NCBI RefSeq assembly: GCF_027938815.1
Contig: NZ_CP115913.1
Location: 5,118,001-5,182,000 of the forward strand
DNA length: 64,000 bases
Reading direction: 5' to 3'
Source of the DNA: Oceanirhabdus sp. W0125-5
GTDB taxonomy: Bacteria; Bacillota; Clostridia; Clostridiales; Clostridiaceae
Shown: positions 51,279-60,301 of the stretch, one piece after another
How the letters are laid out: every line of letters begins with the position of its first letter
How positions within the stretch are numbered: position 1 is the stretch's first letter
Notes under the pieces: model-generated
What the model saw: the letters and a program-made list of their open reading frames with translations, nothing else
What the model was told of the DNA's origin: nothing
Database searches by the model: none
Program-made: the position numbers and the translations under genes

Positions 51279-51611
51279 ATGCAATACACAACTTATGAAG
51301 TAGAAGAAGCAAAACAAGCCTTTAAAAAAATTAAACTTAAAACTCAAATTATGACAATACCACTTAAATTATGTATTATCATATTTTTTGTAGTTCGTAT
51401 ATTGATTAAAGAAGAATTTACAAACTTTATTGAAACTACACGTTTTTATGGTATTCGTTTAGACGTAGTTTTTTTTACCTTTTCTATTCTAATGCTTATA
51501 ATCGCATTAATTTCAACTTTTGTATGGAAATGTCCTCATTGCGGTAAGCGTTTTGGTAAAGAGAGAAGATTTAAACATTGTATGCATTGTGGAATTGAAC
51601 TACAGGATTAA
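51279..51611 (+). CDS. Membrane protein with C-terminal zinc ribbon
   Basis: 110 residues from ATG 51279, with GGGAGG 4-5 nt upstream. A soluble N-terminal part (about 25 residues) is followed by two membrane helices (about 25-43 and 60-85). A rubredoxin-type zinc ribbon follows, CPHCGKRFGKERRFKHCMHCG at the C-terminus. The family is not named. It is monocistronic, with a terminator. Confidence 0.75.
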   Translation: MQYTTYEVEEAKQAFKKIKLKTQIMTIPLKLCIIIFFVVRILIKEEFTNFIETTRFYGIRLDVVFFTFSILMLIIALISTFVWKCPHCGKRFGKERRFKHCMHCGIELQD

Positions 51612-51622
51612 TTGTCAAAAAC

Positions 51623-51655
51623 AAAAACTACTCAAGTTACCTTGAGCAGTTTTTA
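51623..51655 (+). terminator. Terminator of the zinc-ribbon gene
   Basis: AAAACTACTCAAG pairs with CTTGAGCAGTTTT (one mismatch), 15 bp after the stop. Confidence 0.88.
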
Positions 51656-51711
51656 CTTCCTTTCTAACAAAACCCCTTATAAATAGAATTTAATCATTAC
51701 TATGTGAACTA

Positions 51712-51860
51712 CCCTCCACTTACTTCATTGAAGTGGGGGCTTCTTGGTCAATACTCCCAATGGAGCAAGTTTACCCAAGCTTACAAGGTCGCACCGACCT
51801 TAGTTATTACCAAAACTATATAGCTAGTTTCAGTAGATTTTTACTTGCATTTATATCTCT
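51712..51860 (-). ncRNA. Putative omega/reRNA scaffold at the tnpB 3' end
   Basis: In tnpB elements the guide RNA covers the 3' end of tnpB and runs through the right-end hairpin into the flank. Here that is from about 51860 down past 51712, with the guide taken from bases below about 51705. Boundaries are inferred from the family and were not observed directly. Confidence 0.45.
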
Positions 51861-52913
51861 ATCATGCTTCGCATTACAGTTAGGACAAATCCACTCTCTG
51901 AGCCCTAAGTTTTTCACTTCTTTGTTTTTATAACCACATTCAGAACATAATTGACTACTAGCATAATTCGATGGTGCTATAACTATCTTTTTGTCATTCC
52001 ATTCTGCCTTATATTCTAACATTCTTCTAAACTCAAACCATGATACCTCACCTATTGCCTTTGATAGCTTATCATTCTTCATCATATTCTTTACTTTTAA
52101 GTTTTCTATAACTATTGTTTGGTTTTCACAGATTAGTTTAGTAGATAACTTGTGTAAAAAATCTTTTCTTTGATTGGTAATCTTCTCATGGAGTCTTGCG
52201 ACTTTTAATCTAGCTTTATATCTGTTATTACTTCCTTTTTTCTTTCTTGATAAGTCCTTTTGTAGTTTTTTAAGTCTTTTTTCTGATTTTCTTAACCATT
52301 TAGGATTGTCATATCTATCACCATTAGAGCATATAGCAAACTCTTTCAAACCAACATCAACACCTATTTTTTTTTCTACTTTTGGCAACTTTATATTTTC
52401 AGTATCAACCAATATTGAAACATAGTATTTATTACTTGGTGTTTTTGTTATAGTACAACTCTTTATTAATCCAGTGAATTGTCTATGAAATTTTATTTTA
52501 ATCATAGATTTCAATTTAGGAATCTTAATATATCCATATTCAATACATACAGTTCCGTTTTGATTATTAGTTGTGTAACTGTGATAATTACTTTTCTTAC
52601 TTTTGAACTTAGAAAATCCTACGGATTTATCCCTAAAGAAATTTTTATAAGCTTGATTCAAGTTTAATTGGGCATTGGCTAAAGCTAAACTATCAACTTC
52701 TTTTAACCAAGGGAATTCTTTTTTATATTGTGCAGGAGTTGGATATTTCACTTTTTTTATGTCTAGATCTTTGTTTTCTTCATAAGATTTTATCCTATCA
52801 GCTAACATTTTATTGTATATGAATCTAGTACAACCAAATGTTTTAGCCAAATATAATCTTTGCTCTGAATTAGGATAGATTCTATATTTATAAGCTTTTA
52901 ACAACTCCCTCAC
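51816..52913 (-). CDS. tnpB: TnpB, RNA-guided nuclease of IS200/IS605 elements
   Basis: 365 residues, near full length for compact TnpB. It has an N-terminal HTH/WED region (YKYRIYPNSEQRLYLAKTFGC). The RuvC residues all look intact: Asp186 in IGVDVGLKEFAI, Glu270 in TIVIENLKVKNM, and the DRD of KHDRDINASKNL (351-353). The zinc finger is CSECG (323-326) and CPNC (343-346). The GTG at 52913 is followed closely by TTG codons with GAGGTGAGG upstream, so translation may begin at 52904. It is probably still an active nuclease that keeps the element at its site. Confidence 0.92.
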   Translation of the reverse strand: MRELLKAYKYRIYPNSEQRLYLAKTFGCTRFIYNKMLADRIKSYEENKDLDIKKVKYPTPAQYKKEFPWLKEVDSLALANAQLNLNQAYKNFFRDKSVGFSKFKSKKSNYHSYTTNNQNGTVCIEYGYIKIPKLKSMIKIKFHRQFTGLIKSCTITKTPSNKYYVSILVDTENIKLPKVEKKIGVDVGLKEFAICSNGDRYDNPKWLRKSEKRLKKLQKDLSRKKKGSNNRYKARLKVARLHEKITNQRKDFLHKLSTKLICENQTIVIENLKVKNMMKNDKLSKAIGEVSWFEFRRMLEYKAEWNDKKIVIAPSNYASSQLCSECGYKNKEVKNLGLREWICPNCNAKHDRDINASKNLLKLAI

Positions 52914-53147
52914 CTCACTTTTTACCTTGATTTTGAATATATTTCTTTATTACTTCTCTTCTCTACTTTATAACTAATACAAGATGATAATGCAATAAGA
53001 ACACTGAATGATTATTTGTATCTAATTTCAAAATTATCACCCATTTCTATTATTAACTACTGATTATATTTTAATGCAAAAATAATAGAATCAAGTTATT
53101 TTTACACATTCATCTCCCACTTGTAGAAGATGGGAGACTTCTGCTAG

Positions 53148-54497
53148 TTACGTTAAAAGACATCTCCCAAGATATACTCCACTAGCAGCTGCCTGAGCTA
53201 AGGAATAAGTTACTCCTGAACAATCTCCTATAACATATAAACCTTTCTCTTTAGTCTCAAAATATTCATTTATACTAATCTCAGGTTCATAAAATTTCAC
53301 ATCCACTCCATATAATAAAGTATCCTTATGAATTTCTTCTTCTATTAATTTTTCTATTGATTCAAAAATTTTTAATGCACCCTTTATATAAATACCAGGA
53401 ATCTCATTATATAAATTTCCTCCATCCCCTTTCAAAGTAGGTTCAATACTATTTTTAACAAGTTGCTCTTTTGTGGATGCTCTATTTTTCAATAAATCCT
53501 CAAGTCTTTGAATCACAATTCTTTCTTTTCCTTTATTTATAGATTCTATTATACTTCTAGCATACTCCTTTGCTTCATTAGAAGAAGAGAAATATTTAGG
53601 TACAAAAATAGTGAAATTCAAATTATTACTAGGGTTATGTGTTTCAAGAAAATTTTGACCATCTGCCATTACTAACCCTTCTTGATATTTTTTTATGACT
53701 TTCCCTTTAGGATTCATACAGTAAGTTGTTGCTTCAAAGTCCTCTTCCTTATAACTTATCTTTGTTTCAAAAGACTTCTTACGGATTTCATCAAGTTGAT
53801 CACCCTTCATTTCAACTCTTACCCCTAAATCAACTCTAGTTCTATACTGTTTAATATTAAAATACTTACAATACCCAAGAAATCTCTCTCCTCCGCTTAT
53901 ACCTGTGGCTAAAACAACTTCCTTAGACTGAAAAATCTTATCTTTACTCTTTAAGCTAAATACATTATTGATTTTAGATATAGAGCTTATGTCTGACTCA
54001 AATTCAAAATCAATCTTCTCCTCAAGATATAAATACATCTTATTTAAAATTTCATAAGATAAAGTAGTTCCTAAGTGTCTTACTTTTGTAGTTAATATAC
54101 TGCAATTATTTTTTTCTGCCATTCTAGTAAGTTCTTCATTTTCAGTACTATATAACTCTACTTTTTCCCCACCAAATGAACATAAGATTTTATCAACATA
54201 CTTCATTAAATCTATTGCCTTTTCATTCCCTATGTTTTTACCTAAATTGCCACCAAAGTCATTAGTATAGTTATATTTCCCCTCAGATCTACCCATGCCC
54301 CCAAAACCTTGAGTCTTACTGCAAATTTTACAATCAACACATTTTTTATTAGCCTCACTTTCAATTGGACATATTCTATCTATAAATTTCTTTCCTTTTT
54401 CTATCATAAGTATTTTTAATTTTCTTTCAGTCTGCAATAATGTATATGCAAGAAAAATACCACTAACCCCTGCCCCTACTATAGTTATGTCATACAT
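53148..54497 (-). CDS. FAD-dependent oxidoreductase (COG2509-like)
   Basis: 449 residues. The N-terminal FAD motif is ITIVGAGVSGIFLAYTL (5-21). A cysteine-rich insert CPIESEANKKCVDCKIC and FGGMGRSEGKYNYT follow, a layout typical of the COG2509 'uncharacterised FAD-dependent dehydrogenase' group. The C-terminal FAD contact is GLYVIGDCSGVTYSLAQAAASG. The four cysteines could hold an iron-sulfur cluster. The reaction is unknown. The tnpB element is inserted immediately after the stop, leaving the gene intact. Confidence 0.85.
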   Translation of the reverse strand: MYDITIVGAGVSGIFLAYTLLQTERKLKILMIEKGKKFIDRICPIESEANKKCVDCKICSKTQGFGGMGRSEGKYNYTNDFGGNLGKNIGNEKAIDLMKYVDKILCSFGGEKVELYSTENEELTRMAEKNNCSILTTKVRHLGTTLSYEILNKMYLYLEEKIDFEFESDISSISKINNVFSLKSKDKIFQSKEVVLATGISGGERFLGYCKYFNIKQYRTRVDLGVRVEMKGDQLDEIRKKSFETKISYKEEDFEATTYCMNPKGKVIKKYQEGLVMADGQNFLETHNPSNNLNFTIFVPKYFSSSNEAKEYARSIIESINKGKERIVIQRLEDLLKNRASTKEQLVKNSIEPTLKGDGGNLYNEIPGIYIKGALKIFESIEKLIEEEIHKDTLLYGVDVKFYEPEISINEYFETKEKGLYVIGDCSGVTYSLAQAAASGVYLGRCLLT

Positions 54498-54574
54498 TTA
54501 TATTATCCTTTCTTAAAACATACTTTTATAATTAAATTTATAATATCAAACTCTATAATACTACTTCAAGTGCG

Positions 54575-54605
54575 AAAAACCACGACATTTCTATCGTGGT
54601 CTTTT
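54575..54605 (-). terminator. Terminator with CCACGA stem (1 of 4)
   Basis: ACCACGA (54579-54585) pairs with TCGTGGT (54594-54600), with TTTTTCG on the minus strand, just after the SIMPL gene stop. Confidence 0.88.
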
Positions 54606-54608
54606 AGA

Positions 54609-55283
54609 CTATTCAAACATATCATATTGAAAAACTACTGATACCCTAGATTTAAACTCTACATTTCCTAATTGTATAGGCGTAGAAGAATCCATTACTG
54701 CCAATTTTGACATTTCAAAATATCTTACAGCCCTATCAATTTCCTTTTCATTTACTCTCAATGGAATTTTATTTATTTTAACTCCTATGGTTCTTGCAAC
54801 TACTTCACCTTTTTTTCTTGCATTTATAACAGCCTTTTCTAAAGCTTGGTTATAATAAAATTCCGGGTTTGAAACTGTAAATCTTATATAATTAACAACA
54901 TTTGCTCCACTCTCAGCTGCAACATCTATTACTTCACTAACTTTAGAGAGATCTTTTATTGTAATTTTAAATATATGTTTAACTTCATATCCTCTAAAGA
55001 TTTTTTTCCCATCTTGGTAGTCATACATTGAACTTATTGTATATGTGGAAGTTTCAATTTCCTCTTCCTTTATTCCTATTTTCATCAGATTTTTAAGTAC
55101 TTGATTTGCTAATTCTGCATTTTCATCTTTAGCATTTTTTACATCTTTATCTTTAGTAACCACACCTAATGAAATAATTGCCTGATTAGGCTTAGCTGTC
55201 ACAATGCCCTCTCCCCAAGCTTTTATGTTATAATCTTTCTCATTGTTTCTACTCAATCCAAAAGGATTTATTAAATTATGCAT
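54609..55283 (-). CDS. SIMPL domain (DUF541) protein
   Basis: 224 residues from ATG 55283, preferred because GGAGG lies 8 nt upstream; the frame opens 17 codons earlier. The domain fills the chain: AWGEGIVTAKPNQAIISLGV, IKEEEIETSTYTISSMYDY, GYEVKHIFKITIKD, and VNYIRFTVSNPEFYYNQALEKAV. The family (including BP26 and YggE) forms oligomers, and its role is poorly defined. There is no signal peptide, so this is a cytosolic version. Confidence 0.85.
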   Translation of the reverse strand: MHNLINPFGLSRNNEKDYNIKAWGEGIVTAKPNQAIISLGVVTKDKDVKNAKDENAELANQVLKNLMKIGIKEEEIETSTYTISSMYDYQDGKKIFRGYEVKHIFKITIKDLSKVSEVIDVAAESGANVVNYIRFTVSNPEFYYNQALEKAVINARKKGEVVARTIGVKINKIPLRVNEKEIDRAVRYFEMSKLAVMDSSTPIQLGNVEFKSRVSVVFQYDMFE

Positions 55284-55412
55284 TAAATATGCCTCCATTG
55301 AAATATTATTACTCTTAATTGTTTTATATATCATAATATTCCTTGTGAAAGTATTGGTTACTTTTTGCTATCTTATCAAAAACACAATTTATCCATCTAT
55401 TTAATAAAAAAA

Positions 55413-55511
55413 TTCATAGCTGAAGTTGACTCTGATGCTTTTGTAGATGTACTTCCTGTGGTATCAGTTTGGGGTAAAGGTTTAGGTTTTGATAGCTTAA
55501 TAGATGAATAA
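55413..55511 (+). pseudogene. C-terminal gene remnant (possibly YitT/DUF2179-like)
   Basis: A plus-strand fragment reads IAEVDSDAFVDVLPVV then SVWGKGLGFDSLIDE and stops at 55511, directly followed by a terminator hairpin. The composition is protein-like, not AT-random, and there is no start codon or ribosome binding site upstream. The EVDxDAF...V.GKG pattern recalls the end of YitT-family membrane proteins; the identity is tentative. Confidence 0.5.
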
Positions 55512-55543
55512 TAAAAGCAGCTAAATCATTAGCTGCTTTTATT
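55512..55543. terminator. Bidirectional terminator TAAAAGCAGCTAA/TTAGCTGCTTTTA
   Basis: A 13-bp stem with T-runs on both strands, between the plus-strand remnant and the stop of the SDR gene. Confidence 0.88.
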
Positions 55544-55557
55544 ATAAATTATTTCAA

Positions 55558-56532
55558 TTATTGGTTCTCTAATATTAATTCCATCTTATCCATTCTTAAA
55601 TCCTTAATATCAGGATTCTTATCATTATACCACTTAAATGCCCTTTTCAATCCATCCTTTAAAGTAATAGCAGGCGAATACAAACCATCTTCTTTTAATC
55701 TTTCTATATCTAACATATAAGTAACATCTCTAAAAGGGAAGAATTGTCTTGAAATTTTAATATTAAGCTTATCCATGAAAGTTTTACTTACCTTCACAAT
55801 TTCTATTTTCTTATCAACTGTTTCTATTGCTGCTTCAACAAGGTCATACCAGGATATGATTTGAGGATGGGTAATATTATAAGCTTGTCCAATTGCAGTA
55901 TCACAGTGTAATGCACTTTCAAAAGTTCTTACTAAATCATCAATATGAATAAATTGAGTTGTAGTGTTACCATCTGGTATAGGAATATCTAATCCTTTAG
56001 TTATTCTTTCAAATAAATATGCCTCTCTATATAGGTTATTACCTTCACCATATATATAAGTAGGTCTAAACATTGTACAAGGAAATTTTTCTTTTTCGTA
56101 TAACTCAAATAGGTAATCTTCTGCTTCTTTTTTATTTAATCCATAAGGTCCCCAATTTTGGTTTTCTCCTCTAGTATAATTCTCTGAAACTATTTCTTCT
56201 GATGGTATATATACTGCACCTGAACTACAGAATACATATCTTTTTATACTGCTTCTATCAAGTACAGATATAAGCTTTTTTACATCTTCTTTAGTGTATG
56301 CAGAAATATCAAATACAAAATCATAATGCATATTGGCTAAACCTTTTTCTAGATCCTCTGTTGATTTTCTATCACCTGTAATATGATTTCTAATTCCCTC
56401 ATAGTCAACAAGCTTCACCCCTCTTGTAAAAATATCAACAATATATCCTTGTGATATTAAATATTTAGCCGCTGCTCTTCCCACAAATTCAGTACCACCC
56501 ATAACTAAAACTTCAGACTTTTTATATACCAT
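55558..56532 (-). CDS. NAD-dependent epimerase/dehydratase (extended SDR)
   Basis: 324 residues from ATG 56532 (AGGAGG upstream; the frame opens 12 codons earlier). The Rossmann motif is VLVMGGTEFVGRAAAKYL, followed by FDISAYTKEDV, then YVFCSSGAVYIP with the SDR Ser, YGLNKKEAEDYL with the catalytic YxxxK, and the TTTQFIHIDDL substrate segment. This is the atypical SDR group (CSP41-like/UDP-sugar epimerase-like); the substrate is not clear. It is a single gene. Confidence 0.87.
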   Translation of the reverse strand: MVYKKSEVLVMGGTEFVGRAAAKYLISQGYIVDIFTRGVKLVDYEGIRNHITGDRKSTEDLEKGLANMHYDFVFDISAYTKEDVKKLISVLDRSSIKRYVFCSSGAVYIPSEEIVSENYTRGENQNWGPYGLNKKEAEDYLFELYEKEKFPCTMFRPTYIYGEGNNLYREAYLFERITKGLDIPIPDGNTTTQFIHIDDLVRTFESALHCDTAIGQAYNITHPQIISWYDLVEAAIETVDKKIEIVKVSKTFMDKLNIKISRQFFPFRDVTYMLDIERLKEDGLYSPAITLKDGLKRAFKWYNDKNPDIKDLRMDKMELILENQ

Positions 56533-56800
56533 TCTACCCCTCCTGATATTAACTTTTTTGAACTCCAAGTGTTTTATTACATATTATTCATTATTTAGTA
56601 CATATTATATATAACATCTTACGCATTTATTGTCAATATATAACTCATATTTATTATATAGTATGTTATAATATTCAAGCTTTTATCTATCAAAAATCAA
56701 TTAAATATATACTTGAATTTTTAAAAGGAAAATTTGTTAACTTTTACATATCAGATAAGCTTATTATATAATAACCCTTCTCATGATATCAATAATTATA

Positions 56801-56826
56801 AAAACCACGAGTAACATCGTGGTTTT
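56801..56826 (-). terminator. Terminator with CCACGA stem (2 of 4)
   Basis: AAAACCACGA (56801-56810) pairs with TCGTGGTTTT (56817-56826), 15 bp after the MFS stop. Confidence 0.9.
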
Positions 56827-56840
56827 TATACTAATTAAAT

Positions 56841-58034
56841 TTAAACAATCTCATCCATCTTTAAATCACTAACAACATCTGTACCTTTTTTTCTATTTAT
56901 ACTAAACAACATGCCTATCAATATACAACAAATTATTAAAACCGCACCTTGTAAATAAAATGCCATATCACTACTTACATATTGATAAATTGCTGTTCCA
57001 GCTAAAGGTCCTATAATCCCCCCTATTCCAACAGCGAAACTATATAACCCATAAGCCTTCCCTCTCTGATTTCCTCCTGTCATTTCACTTACAAGAGCTT
57101 TCTGTGCAGGACCACTTAACATTCCACCAATACAAGTAATAGTATAGATTATCATAAATGCCTCAAAAGTTTTAAATACAGGTATAATCAGTGTAAATAC
57201 TGCATCTATCATAATTCCAACAATCATTATCTTGTATTTTTTATGCTTATCTGTAAACTTTGCTAATTTTGAAGGTAACATCATTGATAATATAGATGCA
57301 GGTATATATAAATAACTTATTTGAGTCATACTTTTTGTTATATTATCCCTTATATATATTAAAAATATTGGCGCTAGAAGACTTGTTACAGTGGAAAGAA
57401 TCATTGTTATAAGTAAAAATTTAATAAACCTACTATTTATAATTACTGAATTATTTTCACTTACAACAGGACAATCATTAATTGTTTCTCTACAGTTTTT
57501 AATTCCAGTAAATAATGCTAGTATAGCTACTATAAAATATACTCCAAATATATATATAAATTTATCATCACCTTGATATGAGAACATAATTCCAAATCCT
57601 ATCAAGGACCCCATCATTGCGCCTTTGCTTGAATTTTCTCCTACAATTGCGAAATTATAAGCTCTACGTGAATCTACACTTACATCAGATATCATTGTAT
57701 TAATGCTTATCCATAAAAATGCCGAAGCAATACTTTGAACCACTCTTGCAGCTAAAATATATTTGTAAGTGTTACCTACTAAAAATAAAGCACTTACAAC
57801 AACATAACAGAAAAGTCCAATAATAAAACAACTCTTTCTCCCCTTAGTGTCAATTAACTTACCAACTAAAGGTCTTATCAACACACTACATAATGAAAAT
57901 ACTGAATACAATAGTCCAACTTCCATAACACTTGATCCCATACTTGCTGCATATATCGGTAATATAAATCCTATAAATGCTAATGGAAAAGAAATATAAT
58001 ATACCGCCTTATTAATACCTAATGATTTTTTCAT
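56841..58034 (-). CDS. MFS transporter
   Basis: 397 residues with about 12 membrane helices. The MFS loop 2-3 motif is RPLVGKLIDTKGRKSCFI (about 54-71), with a matching SKLAKFTDKHKKYKIM in the second half. Helix 5 carries GENSSKGAMMGSLIGFGIMF, near the drug-efflux motif C region. It is probably a multidrug or metabolite efflux pump of the inner membrane. The start codon stands 7 nt after a 30-nt perfect hairpin, and the nearest good ribosome binding site (GAGGTG) lies on the far side of that hairpin, which suggests control at initiation. Confidence 0.88.
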   Translation of the reverse strand: MKKSLGINKAVYYISFPLAFIGFILPIYAASMGSSVMEVGLLYSVFSLCSVLIRPLVGKLIDTKGRKSCFIIGLFCYVVVSALFLVGNTYKYILAARVVQSIASAFLWISINTMISDVSVDSRRAYNFAIVGENSSKGAMMGSLIGFGIMFSYQGDDKFIYIFGVYFIVAILALFTGIKNCRETINDCPVVSENNSVIINSRFIKFLLITMILSTVTSLLAPIFLIYIRDNITKSMTQISYLYIPASILSMMLPSKLAKFTDKHKKYKIMIVGIMIDAVFTLIIPVFKTFEAFMIIYTITCIGGMLSGPAQKALVSEMTGGNQRGKAYGLYSFAVGIGGIIGPLAGTAIYQYVSSDMAFYLQGAVLIICCILIGMLFSINRKKGTDVVSDLKMDEIV

Positions 58035-58041
58035 ACAATGC

Positions 58042-58071
58042 CCATTACCAATAATTTATTATTGGTAATGG
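58042..58071 (-). promoter_or_regulatory. Perfect 13-bp hairpin/palindrome at the MFS start
   Basis: CCATTACCAATAA (58042-58054) and TTATTGGTAATGG (58059-58071) with a 4-nt loop, ending 7 nt before the ATG. GAGGTG (58076-58081) lies just outside. It is either a DNA operator or an RNA structure that brings this ribosome binding site close to the start. Confidence 0.8.
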
Positions 58072-58197
58072 AATTCACCTCGCTTTCATAATTTCATATA
58101 TCTTTAAGTTAAATTTTTTCTTTAATAACTCCTTACAAGTTAATAATACATTAAATAACTATTTATTCCATCTAACCAAAGTAACAATTGTAGGCAT

Positions 58198-58222
58198 AAA
58201 AAAAGAAGGTATTATTACCTTC
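58198..58222 (-). terminator. Terminator of the sensor kinase-response regulator operon
   Basis: GAAGGTA-TTAT-TACCTTC, followed by a run of seven T on the minus strand, 11 bp after the regulator stop. Confidence 0.92.
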
Positions 58223-58232
58223 ATGTATTACT

Positions 58233-58922
58233 TTAGTCATATTGTTTTATGTATAAAGCCAACTGTGTTCTATCCCTTACTTCAAGTTTACCAAGGATTT
58301 TAGTAAGATGATTTTTCACTGTTCCTTCTGTTATAAATAGTATTTCACTTATTTCTTTATTACTTTTTCCGTCAGACACAAGTCTTGCTATCTCACTTTC
58401 TCTAGCAGTAAGGGATTCATATTTGCCTTTTATTTCATTCTGCTCTTTTCTCAAATCAATACTTTTATTAACATCTGAGCTATCATTTGAAGTCATCATT
58501 GTATTGAATGCTTTTACTACTTTAGCTGCAATTTCTGGTTGCAGAAGAACATTTCCAGAATGAACAGTTTTAATTCCCTTTATTATCTCTTCAGATTTAG
58601 CATCTTTTAAAATATATCCGTCAGCACCATTTTTCAAAGCTTCAAATATATATTCTTCCTCTTTAAAGGTAGTAAGTATAAGAATCTTTATATTATCAAA
58701 TTTTTCTTTTATTATTTTAGTAGCTTCAACACCGTCCATAACAGGCATCCTAATATCCGAAAGAACTACATCAACATTATTATAGTGTTTCTCAAGAAAC
58801 TCTATTGCTTCCTTTCCATTTGAAGCTTCCCCACAAATATTGATATCATCACATAAACTAAGAGTCATACTTAGCCCCTCTCTAATTATCGAATGATCAT
58901 CAACAATCATAACATTTATCAT
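58233..58922 (-). CDS. Response regulator, NarL/LuxR family
   Basis: 229 residues. The receiver domain has DDHSIIREGL, a phospho-accepting Asp in VVLSDIRMPVMDG and Lys in ILKDAKSEE. A linker of about 40 residues precedes the LuxR HTH (ESLTARESEIARLVSDGKSNKEISEILFITEGTVKNHLTKILGKL). It is the second gene of a two-component operon, 26 bp after the kinase. Targets are unknown; the MFS gene beyond the terminator is the nearest candidate. Confidence 0.93.
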   Translation of the reverse strand: MINVMIVDDHSIIREGLSMTLSLCDDINICGEASNGKEAIEFLEKHYNNVDVVLSDIRMPVMDGVEATKIIKEKFDNIKILILTTFKEEEYIFEALKNGADGYILKDAKSEEIIKGIKTVHSGNVLLQPEIAAKVVKAFNTMMTSNDSSDVNKSIDLRKEQNEIKGKYESLTARESEIARLVSDGKSNKEISEILFITEGTVKNHLTKILGKLEVRDRTQLALYIKQYD

Positions 58923-58948
58923 TTAATACACTTCCTTTTAAATAATAT

Positions 58949-60124
58949 TTACGCAGGTATATATACCTCTACTTCAAAACCACCATCTTTATTTCCACTG
59001 AAATCTATTTGTCCTGATACTGCATCAATTCTATCCTTCATACCTTTTAATCCATTACCTAAGACAACATTTTCACAGCCCTTTCCATTGTCCTGGATTT
59101 TTAATTTTATATCCTTATCTGTTTTTTCTAGATTAATAAAGAAAGAAGACGCCTGTCCATGTTTAATGCCATTTGTTATTGATTCTTTTATTGTTATATA
59201 TATTATGTTTTTAATATTAACTTCTATATTCTCTATACTCTCATCTACAATATTACAATCAAATTTTATTCCCTGAGAAACAGTTAAATTTTCTATTAGG
59301 TTCTCTATTGAAGAAAGTAAACCTTTTGAAATCTCGTTATCCTTCAGTGCATAAATAGCTCTTCTAACATCCTTCATACTGTTTCTTGCTATGTCTTGAG
59401 ATTTAATTACTACCTCTTTAGCTTTTTCTGGCTTTTTATCTATAACTTTTTCTAAAAAATCCAGATGCATTATAAGCGCAGTTAAAGAATGTCCTAAAGA
59501 ATCATGAATCTCTTGTGCTACTCTGTTTCTTTCATTCTTTATTGTGAGTTCTTCTACTTTTAAAGAGTATTCCTTGAGCTTCTCATTAGCCTCTTGTAAT
59601 TCATTATTTAATTTTTTAACTCTTGATTTTTCTCTTATATTAAACTTAATACTCATAAATGAAAAAATGTTTACTAGATAAATTAGCAAATAAAGCACAT
59701 AATTTATTAAATTATCTTTCCAATAACTCAATGAAAATATATTATTAAATAGATTCAAATAAATTGAGATTACAAAGATATTTATACTAAGATGAATAAT
59801 AAAAAATATACGACCTTTCTTTTCATCTAAAAGAACAATTATGTCATATAAAAGAAAATACGAGTAAAAAATAGTATTACCTCCAGCCATAATCATTAAG
59901 AAAAAACATAACCCTATAGATGTTATCAAGGAAATTATATATTTCTTTTCATTATTAAACCACCGCTCGTATCTTAGATTATCATTTAAAATTGCAGCTA
60001 AAAATATACCTCCATATAAAATTGCTATTGACGGGGTATTTTTATATTTTAACGCTACATTTGCAACAATAATTATCAAAAGACCATTTCTAAAAAAATC
60101 ATTATATTTTTGAAATTTATTCAT
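58949..60124 (-). CDS. Sensor histidine kinase, HisKA_3 (DesK/LiaS-like)
   Basis: 391 residues. Five or six membrane helices in residues 12-160 have almost no extracellular loops, so it probably senses the membrane itself. A coiled coil (165-200) precedes HisKA_3 with His207 in RVAQEIHDSLGHSL. The HATPase domain has ITIKESITNGIKHGQA (N box) and NGKGCENVVLGNGLKGMKDRI. It is co-transcribed with the NarL-type regulator. Confidence 0.92.
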   Translation of the reverse strand: MNKFQKYNDFFRNGLLIIIVANVALKYKNTPSIAILYGGIFLAAILNDNLRYERWFNNEKKYIISLITSIGLCFFLMIMAGGNTIFYSYFLLYDIIVLLDEKKGRIFFIIHLSINIFVISIYLNLFNNIFSLSYWKDNLINYVLYLLIYLVNIFSFMSIKFNIREKSRVKKLNNELQEANEKLKEYSLKVEELTIKNERNRVAQEIHDSLGHSLTALIMHLDFLEKVIDKKPEKAKEVVIKSQDIARNSMKDVRRAIYALKDNEISKGLLSSIENLIENLTVSQGIKFDCNIVDESIENIEVNIKNIIYITIKESITNGIKHGQASSFFINLEKTDKDIKLKIQDNGKGCENVVLGNGLKGMKDRIDAVSGQIDFSGNKDGGFEVEVYIPA

Positions 60125-60246
60125 TATAATACATCTCCATTACATCATCATTTTAACTTTATTTAACATCGACCCTATTTTTTTACATAAAATTATACTA
60201 CGATTCTAACATAAAAATAACATCACTACAAAAAAATTCAACAAAA

Positions 60247-60270
60247 ACCCACGATATTTTTATCGTGGGT
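60247..60270 (-). terminator. Terminator with CCACGA stem (3 of 4)
   Basis: ACCCACGATA (60247-60256) pairs with TATCGTGGGT (60261-60270), followed by TTTTTG on the minus strand, about 30 bp after the antiporter stop. Confidence 0.9.
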
Positions 60271-60301
60271 CTCAATACACCGGTTATTTTATAATTTTAA
60301 A

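Larger units (their letters stand above)
51705..53147 (-). mobile_element. IS200/IS605-group element with tnpB only
   Basis: Read on the minus strand, the left end is near 53113-53147, with stem TCTCCCA/TGGGAGA. The right end is near 51705-51740, with stem CCTCCACTT/AAGTGGGGG. There are no terminal inverted repeats, and the subterminal hairpins are of the type recognised by Y1 transposases. tnpB is intact and tnpA is absent, so movement would need a transposase in trans. The element begins at the stop codon of the FAD oxidoreductase gene. Exact ends are estimates. Confidence 0.8.
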
